Positions 1 to 6,176 of a stretch of 21,019 nucleotides of DNA are shown here, in pieces. Made by a program: the position numbers and the translations under genes. Source of the DNA: CAYNND01 sp964528735 (lineage in GTDB: Bacteria > Patescibacteriota > Minisyncoccia > Phycocordibacterales > UBA2100); assembly GCA_964528735.1 (NCBI GenBank), contig CAZGUV010000016.1, positions 1-21,019 of the forward strand, in the 5' to 3' direction. Every line of letters begins with the position of its first letter. The stretch's first letter is position 1. The notes under the pieces are model-generated. The model did no database searches and was not told the origin of the DNA. It saw only the letters and a program-made list of their open reading frames with translations.

Positions 1-33
1 CACACAGACCGCCCAATTTCTCCAAAAATCATG

Positions 34-39
34 TATACT
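34..39 (+). promoter_or_regulatory. Candidate -10 box for the first operon
   Basis: TATACT preceded by ATG gives a TGTATACT context. It would start transcription near base 46, about 23 bases before the first gene. I see no convincing -35 hexamer. Unlike most units in this window, it does not sit directly against the start codon. Confidence 0.35.
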
Positions 40-68
40 ACTCCCATTACACCATCAATGTATTTCGT

Positions 69-536
69 ATGAATGAATCAGCAAAAAAAGCAGGTACACC
101 TGCACAGATAAATCCTTCACAAAAAAAGCGCGCGGGCCTCGTCATCGTCGGTGCGGCCGTCATTATTATGGGAGTTCTTCTCTTGTTCCTGCTCCCATCT
201 GGTGATATTGCAAAAGATGGAAAGATAACCGAACGCGAGGCTCAAAAGGTGAAAGAGCAGATTTCAAAACTCATCAACACACCACAAGAAGAGCCTGTTA
301 TGGCGCTCGTCACTAATGCTGACCAGCTCATCACTGAACAACCGTTTTATCAGGGAGTTACTAACGGCGATGTGCTTGTTATCTACCCACAAGCGAGAAA
401 AGCTATTCTTTTCAATCCACGTACAGGCAAGTTAGTAAACGTCGGTCCAGTCAATGTGGGAGAAGCATCTACATCAGGACGACCTGATTCAGGAACTCTT
501 GCTCCCGCACCACAAACCGAGGAAGAAGAAAACTAA
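69..536 (+). CDS. Hypothetical single-pass membrane protein
   Basis: A 155-residue protein with a basic cytoplasmic N-terminus, one hydrophobic helix at about residues 23-42, then an outside part. The outside part has a charged helical stretch (46-75), a compact beta-like segment around residues 98-130 containing the GDVLVIYPQARKAI motif and a NVGPV stretch, and a Pro/Thr/Ser tail ending in acidic residues. The topology resembles small membrane-anchored proteins of Patescibacteria, but I cannot name a function. It lies 3 bases upstream of the cobalamin adenosyltransferase gene, so the two are probably translated together. A TATACT box sits at 34-39, giving a leader of roughly 20 bases without a Shine-Dalgarno site; no in-frame start lies upstream. 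Confidence 0.75.
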   Translation: MNESAKKAGTPAQINPSQKKRAGLVIVGAAVIIMGVLLLFLLPSGDIAKDGKITEREAQKVKEQISKLINTPQEEPVMALVTNADQLITEQPFYQGVTNGDVLVIYPQARKAILFNPRTGKLVNVGPVNVGEASTSGRPDSGTLAPAPQTEEEEN

Positions 537-539
537 TCC

Positions 540-1094
540 ATGACGTTGTACACACGTAAGGGTGACTCTGGTACAACAAAGACATTTGGTGCAACTCAGC
601 GAGTGTCAAAAAGCTCACCAATAACTGAAGCGTTAGGATCACTCGATGAGGTGAATTCATTTCTTGGACTTTGTAAAATACAGTCCCGAGTTGATGATTT
701 TACTTTAGGCGATAAGAAAATTGCTGATATTGTGCATGAGCTCCAGGATGATTTGTTTATCGTACAAGCAGAAATGGCGGGAGCGGAAAAAACTATTGCA
801 CAAGAAAAGGTACAGTGGCTCGAATCAATCACTGACACTATAGAAGGGGAGCTTCCAAAGATAACTACCTTTTTTATCTCGGGTGGTGCGGAGCTTTCAA
901 GTAGATTTGATGTTGCACGCACACTTGCACGTCGTGCAGAGCGACGAGTTGTCGGAGTACATGATGAAGGGGTGCGAAAAGTGGGGGAGTTTACACTCGC
1001 ATATCTCAACCGTCTCTCTTCAATTCTCTATGCACTTGCTCGATATGCAAATCATCAGCGAGGCATCGCCGAATCAGCGCCTGACTATAAATAA
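540..1094 (+). CDS. Cob(I)alamin adenosyltransferase, PduO type
   Basis: A 184-residue protein of the PduO-type ATP:corrinoid adenosyltransferase family, which transfers the 5'-deoxyadenosyl group of ATP to cob(I)alamin to make coenzyme B12. Family marks are present: the N-terminal ATP-binding motif YTRKGDSGTT (residues 4-13), GSLDEVNSFLG (33-43), the ARTLARRAERRVV helix (about 126-138) and YLNRLSSILYALAR (155-168). Length is normal for the family and nothing appears truncated. The ATG lies 3 bases after the stop of the preceding membrane protein, so it is probably co-expressed. No other cobalamin gene is in the window, so the protein may serve salvage of imported corrinoid for a B12-dependent enzyme such as class II ribonucleotide reductase (inference). 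Confidence 0.93.
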   Translation: MTLYTRKGDSGTTKTFGATQRVSKSSPITEALGSLDEVNSFLGLCKIQSRVDDFTLGDKKIADIVHELQDDLFIVQAEMAGAEKTIAQEKVQWLESITDTIEGELPKITTFFISGGAELSSRFDVARTLARRAERRVVGVHDEGVRKVGEFTLAYLNRLSSILYALARYANHQRGIAESAPDYK

Positions 1095-1105
1095 TTTTTA
1101 AGTAT

Positions 1106-1124
1106 AAAAAAATCCGCAATGCGG
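1106..1124 (-). terminator. Weak intrinsic terminator of the small secreted-protein gene
   Basis: Read on the minus strand, CCGC-ATT-GCGG (1124-1114) is followed by A and a run of seven T (1112-1106). The stem is only 4 bp with a 3-base loop, so strength is doubtful, but the position is right, 56 bases after the stop codon. Confidence 0.4.
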
Positions 1125-1179
1125 TGATGAAGTAGTTATTTGAGGGAGGCCGCTTCCGTTAAGTTGCGACCCCCCTTCC

Positions 1180-1452
1180 TCACTGCGTCCTCTGGAGAGA
1201 CGCAGCTTGCGACTTCTTGGCCTGGATCTCCGAGGCACACCGGGCTCCAGCAGCGAGCGCTTCGTTGGTGTAATAGTCGACACGGGTTGGGGCTGCCAAC
1301 ACGAAGTCGGTGCCTTCTACGAAGGCGTTCGGCGGGTTGGTGAGACACGCTTTCAGCTCCGCGTAGGTTACACCTCTGCGCTCCTGTGCCAATCCATTGA
1401 GTGGCGTGAGGATGGTGGCAAGGATAGCCACCGCTACGATCCGTTTCCGCAT
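1180..1452 (-). CDS. Small secreted orphan protein (90 aa)
   Basis: The predicted precursor begins MRKRIVAVAILATILTPLN and has a classical Sec signal peptide: a basic n-region RKR, a hydrophobic core, and a likely cleavage after GLA (about residue 22). The mature part of about 67 residues has two cysteines (in LKACLTN and GARCASE), a Pro/Asn turn and a Lys/Gln/Ser C-terminus. I do not recognise the family. The ATG at 1452 is chosen over an upstream in-frame ATG because a GAAGGAG Shine-Dalgarno (1468-1462) lies 9 bases before it and the signal peptide starts there. GC over 1141-1380 is about 62% by hand count, against about 42% in a neighbouring sample (601-660). With its conventional promoter, leader and ribosome site it looks unlike its neighbours and may be acquired. 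Confidence 0.65.
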   Translation of the reverse strand: MRKRIVAVAILATILTPLNGLAQERRGVTYAELKACLTNPPNAFVEGTDFVLAAPTRVDYYTNEALAAGARCASEIQAKKSQAASLQRTQ

Positions 1453-1568
1453 CTCTGCGTACTCCTTCTCGAAGGCCAGGGTCAACACCCCTGACGTGTG
1501 GAGTCGCCCTTGTGGCAAACTCGAAGAGAAGACGGTATCTGCTCTTCGAGGTGGCCTTGGCTACCTAG
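1453..1568 (-). ncRNA. Structured 5' leader, possible cis-regulatory RNA
   Basis: The predicted 115-base leader of the small secreted-protein gene can fold into a closed junction. The outer helix P1 pairs AAGGCCA (1558-1552) with TGGCCTT (1478-1472). Inside is a strong hairpin with 9-bp arms CTCGAAGAG (1550-1542) and CTCTTCGAG (1528-1520), and a second hairpin with CAGGG and CCCTG arms near 1490-1475 that partly competes with P1. The 3' arm of P1 ends just before the Shine-Dalgarno site, and its CCTT can instead pair with the AAGG of that site across a CGAG loop. The fold was worked out by eye. I recognise no known riboswitch class. Confidence 0.4.
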
Positions 1569-1574
1569 AGTACT

Positions 1575-1603
1575 AGTATAACACATATTTGTGCCTGTGT
1601 CAC
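1575..1603 (-). promoter_or_regulatory. Sigma70-type promoter of the small secreted-protein gene
   Basis: On the minus strand GTGACA (1603-1598), a 17-base spacer and TATACT (1580-1575) form a near-consensus promoter, giving a start near 1568 and a leader of about 115 bases. Confidence 0.6.
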
Positions 1604-1653
1604 TACTATCCCCATGTGTATGAAAAATCCCCCTACACAGCCTCCGTTTAGGG

Positions 1654-1659
1654 TAGAAT
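1654..1659 (+). promoter_or_regulatory. -10 box of leaderless surface-protein gene
   Basis: TAGAAT is followed by exactly 7 bases and then the ATG at 1667, so transcription should begin at or next to the start codon. The upstream in-frame ATG at 1658 is built from the last bases of this box and is unlikely to be used. No clear -35 is visible. Confidence 0.5.
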
Positions 1660-1666
1660 GTACGTA

Positions 1667-4129
1667 ATGCTTTCTGAGTTATTAACTCGGGTATTCTCAT
1701 TTTTGCTGACAGTTTTCTTGCTGGGGGGAACACTTGCTCTTGCTGCAGTAAATCCAACGGAAAATATCACTGGGGGAAGTACTCTACCGAAACCTGTACT
1801 CCCGACTACTACTACGGGTGGTGCAGATGATAAGAAAAAGAATGACGACAAGGTGGAAAAAAAGAAAAAAGAATGTGATGCGGCGACAACAGCACGAGGT
1901 AAAAAATGCACAGGCGCAACAGGCAATATTCGTTTTGAGTCCGATACTCACGGGAGGTATCAATGTATCGATAAAAAACTTCCTCCTGAGGCACGTCTGC
2001 GTGTGCACGTGCCGGGCAATGGTGAACCAAAATGTATTTCACAACATGAAGCTTCTACGATGACCGGCAACCCTGCGTGTAGTAATGAACGAGGATCAAC
2101 GAGCACCGCTGATCCAGCTACGTGTGTTAATCCTACTTTTGAAGTAACAACTGCTTTTTTAGCTTCAGGGCTTTCTGCTGATCGTGTACGTGGCGCCGGG
2201 ATCCGTTGTTTCCAGGAGAGGACAACTCAAGAGAATGGTCGTTCTGTCAGAACATACTTTATTTGCGGAGACCCAGAAGATCAAAAGAAATTTCAAAATC
2301 TTACTCGCCAAGCAGCAGTTGTAGGGAGTACCGCTATTGATGCAAGTCCAATACCTGATGACAAAAGAACTCCAATCGGAGGGCAACAAGTTGTCGAAGA
2401 AAAGCCAAGACCGGTCATTGGTAATCAAGCAGTAGAACAGGTAAAGCCGGCGATTGGTAATCAGCAAGTCACTACTCCTGTCGCGGTAGGTAACCAAACA
2501 GTAGAGCCTGTAAGAACAGGCCCGCTTGTAGGTCAGCAAGTAGTTACCGAGGATAGATCGAGAAGCACACCAGTAGGATCTTCCGCGGTAGTCACCGGCG
2601 CAGGCGCCACCCCGACTCGATATGAACCGATACGAAATTCAGTACCATTTGATACGAGTCCTCAGCGGCAGACAACAGGAGTACAGTCGGGTAACCTGAG
2701 CTATATCACGCAGAAGCAGAGTGAATATATCCCTAAAAATCAAAACTCAAAAATAAGCACGGTCATCCAAAACTACTTCTCGTCGAGCACTCAACAGCAA
2801 CAACAGCAACAGACACTCATCATTAACAATGCACCTCAGCCGTGGTTCATCGCTGAAATGAAGCGAATGGAAGAGGCACGAGCAAAGGCAGAGGCAGAGA
2901 AGAAATTGCTTGCGGAAAAAATGAAGAAGGAAAAGGAGGAAAAAGAGAAGCTTGAGAAGGATAAAAAAATTACAAAAGGTTCTTCATCGACACATGAACC
3001 TGACACCAAAAAGACTGAGAAGGTAAAAGATGAACCAACCGCCGAAGATTCGTTCCTCAAAGCTCTTATGGAAGCGCCTTCTATTGAAGAAATTGCAAAG
3101 CAGTATCAAGAAGAGCAAAGACGAGAGCAGGAGCAGTATGTACAGGAGCAGGCGACAGGAGTTACTCTCCAGCAGAGTAAGAAAAAGGGGCTCGAAGTAA
3201 AAGCAAAGGATGTTGATGAGCAAGAAAGTGTGCGAGTGGTGGCGCAGAAAAATGATAGACCTCAAAGCGACCCGTACTCAGATGCAAAGACAGTGCCCGC
3301 GACAACACTGCGTCCGCCGCTTGAAAAGAGCAGCCTCATCGCAATGCTTGATGAACAGGCAATAAAGAAGGGAATACCGGCGCCTCTTGTCACGCCAATG
3401 CCACTCCCTGAGAAAATTTCGTTTACACGCACCTCATACACCGTAACCGTACCGGTCGTGCGACAAACAATTAAGACCATCATGCGAGCGTACCAACGCC
3501 CTGGTGAATTGACTCAACTTGAGCGCGATAGACATGCATCGCAACTCATGTCTATCTCAGAACAACTCGCAGGCTCTGCGTATGGTGCTGATTACGACAC
3601 GACGCAAGTGCTCAATGATACAGCTCGCGCCTCAGAACTTACTGCGTTTATGGTCGCTGAACATGCTGACAACACAGCTATTGTGGACTCGCTTCATACT
3701 ATTTTTGCAACACTGACACCACTTACAAAATCAGACCCAGTAGCACTTACCCCACCAACAGGTTCAGTCTATGAGTGGTCAGAACAGCACTTTGCGCTCA
3801 TTAAGTACAAGATAGAGACTGCGATGGAAGATACACGCAATGATAAAGCGAGAGAGCTCTATGCGCGTGCGCTCAGCCTCGTACGTTCGGCTGAGCTCTA
3901 TAAAGAAAGTGACCAGCAGTACTGGAATTCTTCTGCAGACATAAAAGATGCAGTGCGAACATTGAGCCTTGCAACAGCGCTTGATAGAGCAAGCCGTGCG
4001 GGTGATCAAGAAGTAACTGAGGAACAACGCCTTGCTGAGCAAAAAGCGAAGACACGAGAAGCGCTTTTGAAGGACAAAGGACAAGAGAAGGGTATATGGT
4101 CTAGTTTCTTGAACATGCTCGGGCTCTAG
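1667..4129 (+). CDS. Large secreted/surface protein with repeats and coiled coil
   Basis: An 820-residue exported protein, not assignable to a named family. In order: signal peptide or N-terminal membrane anchor (residues 1-27); Thr/Lys-rich linker; a region with eight cysteines at about 70-200, enough for four disulfides; about seven copies of a short (I/V)G-x-x-x-(V/I) unit at about 220-308 (VGSTAI, IGGQQV, IGNQAV, IGNQQV, VGNQTV, VGQQVV, VGSSAV) spaced 11-19 residues; a run of seven Gln (376-382, mixed CAA/CAG); Glu/Lys-rich coiled coil near 397-437 and 475-500; and a helical C-terminal domain from about 585. No second membrane helix, sortase motif or catalytic motif is visible, so it is probably held by the N-terminal helix or released. 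The start at 1667 is set by the -10 box spacing. Confidence 0.85.
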   Translation: MLSELLTRVFSFLLTVFLLGGTLALAAVNPTENITGGSTLPKPVLPTTTTGGADDKKKNDDKVEKKKKECDAATTARGKKCTGATGNIRFESDTHGRYQCIDKKLPPEARLRVHVPGNGEPKCISQHEASTMTGNPACSNERGSTSTADPATCVNPTFEVTTAFLASGLSADRVRGAGIRCFQERTTQENGRSVRTYFICGDPEDQKKFQNLTRQAAVVGSTAIDASPIPDDKRTPIGGQQVVEEKPRPVIGNQAVEQVKPAIGNQQVTTPVAVGNQTVEPVRTGPLVGQQVVTEDRSRSTPVGSSAVVTGAGATPTRYEPIRNSVPFDTSPQRQTTGVQSGNLSYITQKQSEYIPKNQNSKISTVIQNYFSSSTQQQQQQQTLIINNAPQPWFIAEMKRMEEARAKAEAEKKLLAEKMKKEKEEKEKLEKDKKITKGSSSTHEPDTKKTEKVKDEPTAEDSFLKALMEAPSIEEIAKQYQEEQRREQEQYVQEQATGVTLQQSKKKGLEVKAKDVDEQESVRVVAQKNDRPQSDPYSDAKTVPATTLRPPLEKSSLIAMLDEQAIKKGIPAPLVTPMPLPEKISFTRTSYTVTVPVVRQTIKTIMRAYQRPGELTQLERDRHASQLMSISEQLAGSAYGADYDTTQVLNDTARASELTAFMVAEHADNTAIVDSLHTIFATLTPLTKSDPVALTPPTGSVYEWSEQHFALIKYKIETAMEDTRNDKARELYARALSLVRSAELYKESDQQYWNSSADIKDAVRTLSLATALDRASRAGDQEVTEEQRLAEQKAKTREALLKDKGQEKGIWSSFLNMLGL
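2325..2590 (+). repeat. In-gene repeat array, (I/V)GNQxV units
   Basis: About seven degenerate copies of a short unit, core (I/V)G(N/G/Q/S)(Q/S/V)xV, separated by Pro/Lys/Arg/Thr-rich spacers. Two adjacent copies share the DNA string ATTGGTAATCA, suggesting recent duplication. It forms a stalk-like or binding segment of the surface protein. Confidence 0.7.
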
Positions 4130-4148
4130 TACTGAAAAGTCAGGGTGG

Positions 4149-4154
4149 TATACT
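4149..4154 (+). promoter_or_regulatory. Extended -10 box of the methyltransferase pair
   Basis: TATACT preceded by TGG makes an extended -10 (TGNTATACT). Exactly 7 bases separate it from the ATG at 4162, predicting a leaderless message. The intervening bases contain AGGAG, but at 2 bases from ATG it is too close to act as a normal ribosome site. Confidence 0.55.
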
Positions 4155-4161
4155 AGGAGTA

Positions 4162-4944
4162 ATGCAGGACTATTTCACCGCTGCGCCTGAATTCATCGAA
4201 GAAGATAATAGACAATTTCGCCCGCGCAATCCAATAAACATTGAGTATATGACCAAGAAGCATCGGGCGCTTTTCCCTGATGAATTGGTGCGTGGGAAAT
4301 CAATACTCGACCTCGGGAGCTGTATTGGTGCTACTGGGTACTGGTGCCTGACAGCTGGTGCGAGCCATTACACCGGCGTCGAGGTACAAAATGAATACAA
4401 CAGTGTTGCAGAGCGACTACTTGCAAAGCACTTCTCGAGTGATAGGTACACGATCATCGAAGACTCAATCGAATCATTTTTGAATACTTCCGATAAGCAA
4501 TACGATATCGTATCAGTACTTGGTGTCATATATGGTTTTACTGATTACTACTCTCCGCTCAAAAAAATTGCTGAGCGCGCGAAAGAATATGTGCTTATTG
4601 AAGGCATGTATCCTCACAAGGAAAAATTTGGAGAGGATTTTTGCGGCGTGCAGTTTATTGAAACACAGTCAATGAATCTTGCCTCTGAGAACTCATCTCT
4701 GATGGGGAGGGGTACAAAAATCTCACCAAAAGGGCTCGAGTGGATTATGAAAGAGTTTGAGTTTGGAACAAGTGAGCTCCTTACGCCTGAGCCAATCATC
4801 CAGTCTGTCGATGTGTATAATGTAAAGAGACGCTCAAGCGAAATCGTGAGATACATGATGCGGTGCAAGCGAACGGGAGGTAAAGAGTATAGTGTTTCAG
4901 ACAAATTGCAGAGCGGCACTTTCGACACAAAATTACCATGGTAA
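4162..4944 (+). CDS. Class I SAM-dependent methyltransferase
   Basis: A 260-residue protein with a Rossmann-type methyltransferase core. Motif I is ILDLGSCIGATGYW at about residues 48-61, followed by an acidic end to strand 2 (GVEV, about 73-76), where an acidic residue would bind the ribose of SAM. A motif-II-like segment YDIVSVLGVIYGF lies at about 114-126. The C-terminal 100 residues carry a substrate region I cannot place. The target molecule is unknown. The gene overlaps the next methyltransferase by 7 bases, so the two are translated together and probably act in one pathway or on one substrate. Confidence 0.8.
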   Translation: MQDYFTAAPEFIEEDNRQFRPRNPINIEYMTKKHRALFPDELVRGKSILDLGSCIGATGYWCLTAGASHYTGVEVQNEYNSVAERLLAKHFSSDRYTIIEDSIESFLNTSDKQYDIVSVLGVIYGFTDYYSPLKKIAERAKEYVLIEGMYPHKEKFGEDFCGVQFIETQSMNLASENSSLMGRGTKISPKGLEWIMKEFEFGTSELLTPEPIIQSVDVYNVKRRSSEIVRYMMRCKRTGGKEYSVSDKLQSGTFDTKLPW

Positions 4945-5594
4945 AAAAAATCAAAACAGAGACTCGGTGGAAGTTTGACGGCGCAGTTGCGAACCATTTT
5001 GATAATATTGCTCGTCGCCACATACCAAACTATGAGAAAGTCATTGATAAGTGTGTGCATATTGCGGGGACGGCGTTTGCGGGAGACAAGCATGTAAAAA
5101 TAATTGACGTTGGTTCAGCTACTGGGTACACCATGCATCGATTCATTTCAGAGGGATACACGCAGGTGTGGGGAGTCGAGGCGTCACCACACATGAAAGA
5201 GCGCTCGATGCACGCAGACAACGTTATACTTTCTGATACATTCCCTGCACGATACGGCCCATTTGATATGGTACTTGCGAACTGGACACTCCATTTTGTT
5301 CCCGATCGTGAGGCATATATAAAAAGTATATTCGAGTCCATGACTGACCGAGGGGTGTGTATTATTTCTGACAAGATGCGCACATCGCCCTTTTTGGTGA
5401 ATCGATACCATGACTTTAAGCGAAGCCAGGGTGTGAGTGATGAAGAAATTGCAGAGAAAGCACGCCTTATTACTGGCGTACTCGTCCCGTTTCCCCTTGA
5501 GTGGTATATCCAGACATTGCGTGCAGTGGGCTTTTCAAATGTTGAAGTATTCGACGCCGATTGGTGTTTTGCGAGTATTCTCTGCGTAAAGTAA
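4938..5594 (+). CDS. Class I SAM-dependent methyltransferase (Methyltransf_11/25-like)
   Basis: A 218-residue methyltransferase. Motif I is IKIIDVGSATGYTM (about residues 53-66), the strand-2 acidic residue is in WGVEAS, and the motif-IV/V region reads FDMVLANWTLHFVPD then GVCIISDKM. The N-terminal part KWKFDG-type with AxHFDNIARRHIPNYEKVID resembles the helical cap of small-molecule methyltransferases. The substrate is not identifiable. Its ATG is embedded in the last codons of the upstream methyltransferase (ATGGTAA junction), a sign of translational coupling. Confidence 0.8.
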   Translation: MVKKIKTETRWKFDGAVANHFDNIARRHIPNYEKVIDKCVHIAGTAFAGDKHVKIIDVGSATGYTMHRFISEGYTQVWGVEASPHMKERSMHADNVILSDTFPARYGPFDMVLANWTLHFVPDREAYIKSIFESMTDRGVCIISDKMRTSPFLVNRYHDFKRSQGVSDEEIAEKARLITGVLVPFPLEWYIQTLRAVGFSNVEVFDADWCFASILCVK

Positions 5595-5597
5595 TAA

Positions 5598-5626
5598 TTG
5601 TGTCTTGGTAAAAACAATGCTATAAC
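5598..5626 (+). promoter_or_regulatory. Promoter of tRNA-His
   Basis: TTGTGT (5598-5603), a 17-base spacer and TATAAC (5621-5626) precede the tRNA by about 30 bases. It starts just after the methyltransferase stop codon, so the tRNA probably has its own transcript. Confidence 0.5.
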
Positions 5627-5633
5627 TCCGAGA

Positions 5634-5651
5634 CTTTGAGCAGGCTCAAAG
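5634..5651 (+). other. Hairpin directly upstream of tRNA-His
   Basis: CTTTGAG-CAGG-CTCAAAG is a perfect 7-bp stem with a 4-base loop ending 4 bases before the G-1 of the tRNA. It lies in the 5' leader that RNase P would remove and may help processing or shield the leader. It has no T-run, so it is not a terminator. Confidence 0.5.
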
Positions 5652-5655
5652 CATT

Positions 5656-5728
5656 GGTGGCTATGGTGTAACGGTTAACACAGGGGCTTGTGGAGCCTCT
5701 GATTCGGGTTCGATTCCCGATAGCCACC
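5656..5728 (+). tRNA. tRNA-His (anticodon GUG)
   Basis: Full cloverleaf by eye: acceptor GTGGCTA/TAGCCAC, D-arm GTGT/ACAC with an AACGGTTA loop, anticodon stem GGGGC/GCCTC with loop TTGTGGA (anticodon GTG), a 4-base variable loop, and T-arm TCGGG-TTCGATT-CCCGA. The histidine identity pair is present: an extra G (G-1, base 5656) opposite C73 (base 5728). The 3' CCA is not encoded (CAA follows C73), so it must be added by tRNA nucleotidyltransferase. Confidence 0.95.
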
Positions 5729-5795
5729 CAACATACAAATGAAGATAGGGATTGGTTACTGCGGGGGATTTCCGCATCATCTCATGCCGAGTTCG

Positions 5796-6176
5796 TTACT
5801 GTGATGCAAGCGCCTTTCGCACAGCGGTGACGTCATCGTGCATCTGAGCAATAAGACTTTCTGAATCGGGGAATGCCTGTACTTCACGAATAAATGCAAC
5901 ATGTGTGCATGAGAGTGCTGTTGCGGGTGCGATTTCAGGAATATGTTCGTCAATAAAATACGCTTCAAGTTGCTCAGTAGTTACCCCAAAAGTGATAGGT
6001 GGTCCAAAGTAGAGTGCCACGTCATGCGTCGTGCCCTCGATAGTAACCTGCGCTGCGTAAATGCCACGCTTCGCATCAGTAAGTTCCTTTGGGATCTCCA
6101 TGTTAACGGTTGGAAATCCGAGAGTCTTTCCACGCCCAAATCCTTTCCTGGTGTTTGTATTATACGAAATCATCAT
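5796..6176 (-). CDS. Stand-alone riboflavin kinase (C-terminal RibF domain)
   Basis: About 126 residues matching only the riboflavin kinase half of bifunctional RibF, which phosphorylates riboflavin to FMN. Near the N-terminus is the RGKTLGFPTVNM stretch, where the PTxN residues bind Mg-ATP. Next come GIYAAQV, the substrate strand segment GPPITFG, and the LEAYFIDE strand, whose Glu matches the catalytic base region (VEVHLLDF in typical RibF). The end, SESLIAQMHDDVTAVRKAL, matches the closing helix. The FAD synthetase domain is absent, with no trace upstream because the permease gene occupies that space. The start overlaps the permease stop. ATG at 6176 is my choice; GTG at 6182 and ATG at 6173 are alternatives, and none has an obvious ribosome site, so coupled translation is likely. 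Confidence 0.85.
   Translation of the reverse strand: MMISYNTNTRKGFGRGKTLGFPTVNMEIPKELTDAKRGIYAAQVTIEGTTHDVALYFGPPITFGVTTEQLEAYFIDEHIPEIAPATALSCTHVAFIREVQAFPDSESLIAQMHDDVTAVRKALASQ

Noticed and set aside
1140..1568. GC-rich block as a housekeeping RNA (RNase P RNA, tmRNA)
   Set aside because: None of their conserved core motifs were found on either strand, and the minus strand has a clean signal-peptide reading frame with a ribosome site.
1658..1666. Surface protein starting at ATG 1658
   Set aside because: This ATG is part of the TAGAAT -10 box; ATG 1667 lies exactly 7 bases after the box, as in other units here.
2792..2812. Poly-Gln tract as a phase-variable microsatellite
   Set aside because: The codons are mixed CAA and CAG and in multiples of three, so slippage would not shift the frame; only seven residues long.
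5757..5776. Terminator between tRNA-His and riboflavin kinase
   Set aside because: TGCGG-GGGATTT-CCGCA can form a 5-bp stem but no T-run follows on either strand.
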